Positions 6,590 to 10,753 of a stretch of 10,753 nt of DNA are shown piece after piece. Each line of letters begins with the position of its first letter. The first letter of the stretch is position 1. The notes under the pieces are model-generated. The model was not told the DNA's origin. It saw nothing but the letters and a program-made list of their open reading frames with translations, and made no database searches. Source of the stretch: JALHMQ01 sp964616395 (lineage in GTDB: Bacteria > Pseudomonadota > Gammaproteobacteria > Burkholderiales > Burkholderiaceae_F); the NCBI GenBank assembly GCA_964616395.1, contig CAZTUT010000096.1:1-10753 (forward strand). Direction: 5' to 3'. The position numbers and the translations under genes are program-made.

Positions 6590-6778
6590 ATGGATGCCCG
6601 CCTGCTCGAAATCCTCGTCTGCCCGCTGTGCAAGGGTCCGCTGCAGTTCGACAAGGCGGCGCAGGAGCTGGTGTGCAAGGCGGATCGGCTGGCTTACCCG
6701 ATCCGCGACGGCATTCCCGTCATGCTCGAGTCCGATGCCCGCGCGCTCGACAGGCCCGCGACGCCCGCCGCCGCATGA
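6590..6778 (+). CDS. ycaR: Trm112-like small protein YcaR (UPF0434)
   Basis: A 62-residue cytoplasmic protein of the Trm112/UPF0434 family. It has the CPLCKGPL motif (Cys11, Cys14) and the C-terminal signature LAYPIRDGIPVML, with one further Cys at 29. With only three cysteines a full four-Cys zinc ribbon is not formed, as in E. coli YcaR-type relatives. Eukaryotic Trm112 activates methyltransferases; the bacterial protein's function is not settled, and its fixed location between lpxK and kdsB suggests a link to envelope synthesis or just conserved operon structure. GAGG overlapping the lpxK stop serves as ribosome site. Its stop overlaps the kdsB start in an ATGA arrangement (6775-6778), which indicates coupled translation. 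Confidence 0.93.
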   Translation: MDARLLEILVCPLCKGPLQFDKAAQELVCKADRLAYPIRDGIPVMLESDARALDRPATPAAA

Positions 6779-7572
6779 CTGAGGTGCCCACGACTCCGTT
6801 CATCGCCATCGTTCCGGCGCGGCTGGCCTCCACGCGACTGCCGCGCAAACCGCTGGCCGACATCGGTGGCCTGCCGATGGTCGTGCGGGTTGCGCAGCGC
6901 GCGGCCGCCAGCGGTGCGCTGCGCGTGGTCGTTGCGGCTGACAGCGCGGAAATCGTTGCGGCCTGCCGCGAACACGGTGTCGAGGCGCTGCTGACATCGC
7001 CCGAGCACCCGACCGGAACCGACCGGCTGGCAGAGGCCGCTGATGCCCTCGCGCTCGACGACCGTGCGATCGTGGTCAACGTGCAGGGCGACGAACCGCT
7101 GATGCCGCCGCAGACCGTGGCGGCCGTGGCGGCGCTGCTCGACCAGCGCGACGACTGCGCGATCGCGACGGCCGCCCATCCGCTGCATGATGTCGCCGAG
7201 TTCTTCAGCCCGAACGTGGTCAAGGTCGTGACCGACGCGTCAGGCCGTGCGCTGCTGTTCTCGCGCGCACCGATTCCGTGGTCGCGCGATGCGTTCGCCA
7301 CCGCACGCGACCATCGTCCGGCCAGCCTGCCCGCCGACCTGCCGGCGTGGCGCCATGTGGGCCTGTACGCGTACCGCACCGGGTTTCTGCGGCGCTATCC
7401 CACGCTGCCGCGTGCACCGATCGAGGCACATGAGAGTCTCGAGCAGTTGCGCGCGCTGTGGCACGGCTTTGGCATCGCCGTGCTGCCGCTGGATGCGCCG
7501 CTGCCGCCAGGCGTCGATACGCCCGAGGACCTGGCGCTGGTACGGCGGCGGATCGCTTCGGCCACTGACTGA
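6775..7572 (+). CDS. kdsB: 3-deoxy-manno-octulosonate cytidylyltransferase (CMP-Kdo synthetase)
   Basis: Makes CMP-Kdo from Kdo and CTP in the cytoplasm, the activated sugar that the Kdo transferase adds to lipid IVA produced by the LpxK route. The 265-residue protein is a little longer than E. coli KdsB (248). Signatures in order: IVPARLASTRLPRKPL (12-27), the nucleotide/sugar loop HPTGTDR (78-84), NVQGDEPL (102-109) with metal-binding Asp106, SPNVVKVV, FSRAPIPW, HVGLYAYR, ESLEQLRAL and, near the end, GVDTPEDL. I place the start at the ATG overlapping the ycaR stop (6775), because the conserved N-terminal strand begins nine residues later. It is the last gene of the exbB-kdsB run; a weak hairpin (7578-7588) followed by GGGGTTTT may end the transcript. 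Confidence 0.97.
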   Translation: MTEVPTTPFIAIVPARLASTRLPRKPLADIGGLPMVVRVAQRAAASGALRVVVAADSAEIVAACREHGVEALLTSPEHPTGTDRLAEAADALALDDRAIVVNVQGDEPLMPPQTVAAVAALLDQRDDCAIATAAHPLHDVAEFFSPNVVKVVTDASGRALLFSRAPIPWSRDAFATARDHRPASLPADLPAWRHVGLYAYRTGFLRRYPTLPRAPIEAHESLEQLRALWHGFGIAVLPLDAPLPPGVDTPEDLALVRRRIASATD

Positions 7573-7592
7573 CCCGACGCCAGAGGCGGGGG

Positions 7593-7621
7593 TTTTCAGC
7601 GCTCCCCGAGCGCCCTAGACT
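7593..7621 (+). promoter_or_regulatory. Candidate promoter of the solute-binding protein gene with inverted repeat in its spacer
   Basis: TTTTCA (7593-7598, four of six matches to TTGACA) and TAGACT (7616-7621) are 17 bases apart, the optimal sigma-70 spacing, and would start transcription about 22 bases before the ATG at 7650. The spacer is almost filled by a perfect inverted repeat, GCGCTC (7599-7604) and GAGCGC (7608-7613) around CCC, a plausible operator for a dimeric regulator. The T-run at 7593-7596 could alternatively belong to a kdsB terminator. Confidence 0.45.
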
Positions 7622-7649
7622 CGGCGCTCGTTCTTCCGAGGAGGTTCCG

Positions 7650-9233
7650 ATGAAGGCTCTGATCACGTCGACGATCGCCTGCCTGCTGCTGGCTGCTGCC
7701 GCGGCCGAGGCCAAGCCGCTGCGCTGGGCATCCCAAGGCGACCCGCAAACCGCCGACCCGCACTCGCAGAACGAGGGCCTGACCAACATGTTCTCCGAGG
7801 CGGTGCACGACCGCCTGGTGATGCGCGACAACACACTCAAGCCGATTCCCGGCCTTGCCACCAGCTGGACCCAGGTCAGCCCCACGGTCTGGCGCTTCGC
7901 GCTGCGGCGTGGCGTGAAGTTTCACGACGGCTCGCCGTTCACCGCCGATGACGTGGTGTTCACCTTCGAGCGCGCGTCGCATCCGAACTCGCAGTTGCGC
8001 CAGTACGCGATCCCGGTGGTCGGCAAGCCGCGCAAGATCGACGACTTCACCGTGGAATTCGTGCAGGAGCGACCCAACCCGATCATGCTCGAGCACATGG
8101 CGGCCATCTACGTGATGAGCAAGGCCTGGTCCGAGAAGAACAAGGTCGCCACGCCGCTGGACTTCAAGAACAAGGAAGAGACTTTTGCTTCGCGTAACGC
8201 GAACGGCACCGGCGCCTGGATCCTGGTGTCGCGCGAACCGGGCATAAGGACGGTGCTGCGCCGCAATCCGGACTGGTGGGGCATCAAGGAGGGCCGCGCG
8301 CCGGGCAACGTCACGCAGGTGATCTACACGCAGATCAGCGCCGACACCACGCGCACCGCCGCGCTGCTGTCGAGCCAGGTTGATTTCATCCTCGACCCGC
8401 CGCCGCAGGATCTGCGCCGCCTCGAAGAGAACAAGGAGACCAAGGTCCTGCGCGGCCAGGAGAACCGGGTTGTGTTCTTCGGCTTCGATCAGTTCCGCGA
8501 CGAACTCCTGTATTCGAACGTCAAGGGTAAGAACCCGTTCAAGGACGTTCGCGTTCGGCAGGCGGTCTACCAGGCGATCGACATCGAGGCGATCCGCAGC
8601 CGGACCATGCGTGGCTCGGCGCTGCCCACCGGCGGCATCACACCGTCGATTCTTGGTTCGCACCCCGATGCCGAAAAGCGGCTGCCGCACGATCCGGCGC
8701 GTGCGCGTCAGCTGCTGACCGAAGCCGGCTATCCGAACGGCTTCGACGTGACGCTGGACTGCCCGAACAACCGCTACGTCAACGACGAGGAAATCTGCAT
8801 CGCGGTGGCCGCCATGCTGACCCGTGCCGGCATCAACACCAAGGTGACGGCCATGCCGCGCGCCACCTACTTCCCCAAACTGGAGAAGTACGACACCAGC
8901 TTCTACATGCTGGGCTGGGGGGGCGCCGTGACCGACGCGCAGACCACGCTGTCGCCGGTGCTGCGCTCGCTCGACAAGTCCACCGGCCAGGGCAGTTACA
9001 ACTACGGCCGCTACAGCAATCCGAAGCTCGATGCGCTGATCGACGCCGCCGCCGTCGAGATGAACGCCGACAAGCGGCGCGAGACGATCCGCCAGGCGCT
9101 TCTGGAGCACAACGCCCAGGTCCACCATGTGCCGCTGCACCGGCAGATGATCCCGTGGGCAATGCGTCAGAACGTCACTGCCGCGCACCGTGCTGACAAC
9201 GTGCTGGTCTTCGAGTACGTGAAGATCGACTGA
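7650..9233 (+). CDS. Periplasmic family 5 solute-binding protein of an ABC transporter (peptide/nickel type)
   Basis: A 527-residue periplasmic binding protein of the SBP_bac_5 (DppA/OppA/NikA) family, which delivers ligands, often di- or oligopeptides, to an ABC importer. Residues 1-21 form a Sec signal peptide ending AEA; Cys11 lies too early and lacks a lipobox, so it is soluble rather than a lipoprotein. The hallmark FHDGSPFTADDVVFTFERA starts at 91. Other family features are the LRRNPDWWG-type strand, VRQAVYQAIDIEAI, ARARQLLTEAGYPNGFDV and the C-terminal segments NPKLDALIDAA and VPLHRQMIPWAM. Cys371 and Cys383 could form a disulfide. GAGGAGG (7638-7644) is an excellent ribosome site. No permease or ATPase gene adjoins it, so the ligand cannot be inferred; it stands between kdsB and adk with its own candidate promoter and terminator. 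Confidence 0.94.
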   Translation: MKALITSTIACLLLAAAAAEAKPLRWASQGDPQTADPHSQNEGLTNMFSEAVHDRLVMRDNTLKPIPGLATSWTQVSPTVWRFALRRGVKFHDGSPFTADDVVFTFERASHPNSQLRQYAIPVVGKPRKIDDFTVEFVQERPNPIMLEHMAAIYVMSKAWSEKNKVATPLDFKNKEETFASRNANGTGAWILVSREPGIRTVLRRNPDWWGIKEGRAPGNVTQVIYTQISADTTRTAALLSSQVDFILDPPPQDLRRLEENKETKVLRGQENRVVFFGFDQFRDELLYSNVKGKNPFKDVRVRQAVYQAIDIEAIRSRTMRGSALPTGGITPSILGSHPDAEKRLPHDPARARQLLTEAGYPNGFDVTLDCPNNRYVNDEEICIAVAAMLTRAGINTKVTAMPRATYFPKLEKYDTSFYMLGWGGAVTDAQTTLSPVLRSLDKSTGQGSYNYGRYSNPKLDALIDAAAVEMNADKRRETIRQALLEHNAQVHHVPLHRQMIPWAMRQNVTAAHRADNVLVFEYVKID

Positions 9234-9259
9234 CCGCGGCATTCACGGCGCACCGCTGC

Positions 9260-9295
9260 GGCAGGCGGCGTGCCGTCTGCCTGACGTTGTTTTTT
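9260..9295 (+). terminator. Intrinsic terminator after the solute-binding protein gene
   Basis: GGCAGGCGG (9260-9268) pairs with CCGTCTGCC (9273-9281), nine pairs including one G-U, around loop CGTG. After six bases comes the T-rich run TTGTTTTTT (9287-9295). It starts 26 bases after the stop codon at 9231-9233. The gap between stem and T-run is a little long, but this is the most standard-looking terminator in the window. Confidence 0.7.
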
Positions 9296-9349
9296 GCAGA
9301 CCACCGGTTTGCTGCAATGCACGCTGCAGGCTGCTGCTGCACGGGCAGT

Positions 9350-9355
9350 TAGAAT
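9350..9355 (+). promoter_or_regulatory. Candidate -10 element for adk (TAGAAT)
   Basis: TAGAAT lies 99 bases before the adk start codon and downstream of the terminator at 9260-9295, the right place for an adk promoter. No good -35 hexamer is present at 16-19 bases upstream; that stretch is rich in CTGC repeats. If used, the leader would be about 90 bases, in which I see no named regulatory element. Confidence 0.3.
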
Positions 9356-9454
9356 CGACGATCGCGAGGCCGACGGCACAGACCGTTGCCCGCACCCCGG
9401 GACGCGGGCGAATGGCGCCGCGGCGACCGGTCAGGACGAAAAGGTAGGCGGGGG

Positions 9455-10108
9455 ATGCGACTGATACTTCTCGGACCACCGGGGGCTGGCAAGGGCACGC
9501 AGGCCGGCTTCATCAAGGAGCGCTTCGGCATTCCGCAGATCTCGACCGGCGACATGCTGCGCGCTGCCGTCAAGGCCGGCACGCCGCTCGGGCTGGCCGC
9601 CAAGAAGGTGATGGATTCCGGCCAGCTCGTGTCCGACGACATCATCATCGGCCTCGTCAAGGAACGCCTGAAAGAATCCGACTGCGCCAGCGGCTACCTG
9701 TTCGACGGCTTCCCGCGCACGATCCCGCAGGCCGACGCGATGAAGGACGCAGGCGTGTCGATCGACGTCGTGCTGGAAATCGCGGTGCCCGATGGCGACA
9801 TCATCGAGCGCATGAGCGGCCGCCGTGTCCACGTGGCCAGTGGCCGCACCTACCACGTTCGCTTCAACCCGCCGAAGGCCGAAGGCAAGGATGACCTGAC
9901 CGGCGAGCCGCTGATCCAGCGCGACGACGATCGCGAGGACGTGGTGCGCAAGCGGCTCGAGGTCTATCACGCCCAGACCAGCGTACTGGTCCAGTATTAC
10001 TCGCACTGGGCTGCCACCGGCATTGCCCATGCACCCCGCTACCGCCGCGTCGAGGGCGTCGGCAGCGTCGACGAGATCAAGCAGCGCGTCTTCGCCGCGC
10101 TCGCCTGA
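9455..10108 (+). CDS. adk: Adenylate kinase
   Basis: Interconverts ATP + AMP and 2 ADP in the cytoplasm. The 217-residue protein is the long bacterial form. Visible features: P-loop GPPGAGKG (7-14), AMP-binding STGDMLRAAV (30-39, Arg36), DGFPRT (84-89, Arg88) and the LID domain from about GRRVHVASGRTYHVRFNPP to the RDDDRED segment. The LID lacks cysteines, so it is the zinc-free type usual in Gram-negatives. I chose ATG 9455 (MRLILLGPPG) rather than the 23-codon longer reading because family members begin directly at this strand and an AGGCGGGGG purine run precedes it. In many betaproteobacteria adk follows kdsB directly; here a solute-binding protein gene lies between. A strong hairpin follows at 10113. 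Confidence 0.98.
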   Translation: MRLILLGPPGAGKGTQAGFIKERFGIPQISTGDMLRAAVKAGTPLGLAAKKVMDSGQLVSDDIIIGLVKERLKESDCASGYLFDGFPRTIPQADAMKDAGVSIDVVLEIAVPDGDIIERMSGRRVHVASGRTYHVRFNPPKAEGKDDLTGEPLIQRDDDREDVVRKRLEVYHAQTSVLVQYYSHWAATGIAHAPRYRRVEGVGSVDEIKQRVFAALA

Positions 10109-10112
10109 GCCG

Positions 10113-10143
10113 GCGCCGTCCGAGGGGGACGGCGCGGTCTTTC
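10113..10143 (+). terminator. Hairpin terminator after adk
   Basis: A perfect nine-base stem, GCGCCGTCC (10113-10121) and GGACGGCGC (10127-10135), loop GAGGG, four bases after the adk stop, followed by GGTCTTTCC. The T-tract is short, so termination may be partial, but stem and position are typical. Confidence 0.65.
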
Positions 10144-10185
10144 CGCAGTTCACACAACAAACAAAGCAACGCGTAGGAGAACGAC

Positions 10186-10753
10186 ATGTCGTCCGGCTTG
10201 TTACTTGCGATCGCATGCGGTGCGATTGCCGTCGTATTCGGGGGTCTGTGGACTTCCTGGATCATGAAGCAGCCCGCGGGCAACGCGCGGATGCAGGAAA
10301 TCGCCGCCGCCGTGCAGCAGGGCGCGCAGGCCTACCTGAGCCGCCAGTACCGCACGATCGCCATCGTGGGCGCGGTGCTGTTCGTGGTCATCGGGGTGGT
10401 GCCGGGGCTGGGATGGTCGACCGCGATCGGCTTCGCGATCGGCGCCATCCTGTCAGGTGCCGCCGGCTTCATCGGCATGAACGTGTCGGTGCGCGCCAAC
10501 GTGCGCACCGCGCAGGCGGCCACCCAGGGCATCAATGCCGCGCTGCATATCGCATTCCGCGGCGGCGCCATCACCGGCATGCTGGTGGTGGGCCTTGGCC
10601 TGCTCGGTGTGGCGGTGTTCTACGGGCTGCTCAAGTCGTTCAGCCCGGCAGGCATCAGCCTGCGCGACATGCTGCACCCGATGATCGGCCTGGCCTTCGG
10701 CTCGTCGCTGATCTCGATCTTCGCGCGACTCGGCGGCGGCATCTTCACCAAAG
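10186..10753 (+). CDS. hppA: Membrane-bound proton-pumping pyrophosphatase, 3' end cut by window
   Basis: Integral-membrane pyrophosphatase that couples hydrolysis of inorganic pyrophosphate to ion pumping across the inner membrane. Only the first 189 of roughly 680-700 residues are present. Seen: TM1 at the N-terminus (LLLAIACGAIAVVFGGLWTS), the family motif MQEIAAAVQQGAQAYLSRQY, several further hydrophobic helices (TIAIVGAVLFVVIGVV, IGFAIGAILSGAAGFIGM), NVRTAQAATQGINAALHIAF and, at the cut, LGGGIFTK, the beginning of the conserved GGGIFTKAADVGADL signature that leads into the substrate site. AGGAG at 10175-10179 sits correctly before the ATG. The residues that separate K+-dependent from K+-independent and H+ from Na+ pumps lie outside the window, so ion specificity is assumed, not seen. 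Confidence 0.95.
   Translation, partial: MSSGLLLAIACGAIAVVFGGLWTSWIMKQPAGNARMQEIAAAVQQGAQAYLSRQYRTIAIVGAVLFVVIGVVPGLGWSTAIGFAIGAILSGAAGFIGMNVSVRANVRTAQAATQGINAALHIAFRGGAITGMLVVGLGLLGVAVFYGLLKSFSPAGISLRDMLHPMIGLAFGSSLISIFARLGGGIFTK

Noticed and set aside
7578..7596. Possible kdsB terminator (CGCC-AGA-GGCG followed by GGGGTTTT)
   Set aside because: Only a four-base stem and four T residues; mentioned with kdsB but too weak to list as a separate terminator, and the T-run overlaps a candidate -35.
7596..9242. 548-codon open frame on the minus strand opposite the solute-binding protein gene
   Set aside because: Its translation is an Arg/His/Val/Asp-rich shadow typical of the antisense of a GC-rich gene. 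It has no recognisable domain, and the plus strand encodes a complete, well-recognised protein with signal peptide and ribosome site.
9303..9342. CTGC-rich repeats in the adk upstream region
   Set aside because: Short, irregular GCTGC repeats of a kind common in GC-rich DNA; no unit is long or regular enough to call a repeat element.
9431..10216. 261-codon minus-strand open frame opposite adk
   Set aside because: It is antisense to adk, runs across the adk terminator hairpin into the hppA start, and shows no family features.
1..10753. CRISPR, tRNA/rRNA, insertion sequence, prophage, toxin-antitoxin or defence system
   Set aside because: No repeated spacer structure, cloverleaf, transposase, integrase or defence-type domain was found on either strand; nearly all sequence is accounted for by recognisable core genes.

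Overview
The window is a high-GC chromosomal stretch from a betaproteobacterium, most likely of the order Burkholderiales. This rests on protein similarity that I recognise and on gene order: the arrangement sodB-xseA facing exbB-exbD-lpxK-ycaR-kdsB-adk, with icd nearby, is the one I know from Ralstonia/Burkholderia-type chromosomes. No tRNA, rRNA, CRISPR array, insertion sequence, integrase or phage gene is visible. It is core rather than accessory DNA.

Layout. 1-1026 (minus) holds the first 342 codons of NADP-type isocitrate dehydrogenase, icd. 1027-1272 is a divergent intergenic stretch. 1273-1997 (plus) holds a very small exported Lys/Ala-rich protein followed by an exported DUF192 protein. 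A strong hairpin at 2028-2054 separates these from the convergent sodB (2090-2671, minus), and xseA (2795-4183, minus) lies upstream of sodB. 4184-4445 is a second divergent region. It carries a perfect 25-nt palindrome built from two DnaA-box-like halves. 4446-7572 (plus) is a tight operon of exbB, exbD, lpxK, ycaR and kdsB. 7650-9233 (plus) is a solitary periplasmic family 5 solute-binding protein with its own candidate promoter and terminator. 9455-10108 is adk, followed by a hairpin. From 10186 to the window end is the start of the membrane H+-pyrophosphatase hppA.

How the genes fit together. lpxK (lipid A 4'-kinase) and kdsB (CMP-Kdo synthetase) supply the two precursors for Kdo2-lipid A, with the small zinc-ribbon-like protein YcaR between them. 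ExbB/ExbD form an inner-membrane proton-driven motor whose role here (envelope energisation) is inferred. adk and hppA both concern nucleotide/pyrophosphate energetics; icd and sodB are central metabolism and oxidative defence; xseA is DNA repair.

No clearly new biological system is present. The points most worth a second look are the 25-nt palindrome upstream of exbB; the ExbB-like channel that lacks the TM3 glutamate of classical ExbB/TolQ; the 15-nt inverted repeat inside the spacer of the promoter proposed for the solute-binding protein; the apparent insertion of that gene between kdsB and adk; and the tiny acid-shock-protein-like exported peptide whose stop codon overlaps a possible GTG start of the DUF192 gene.
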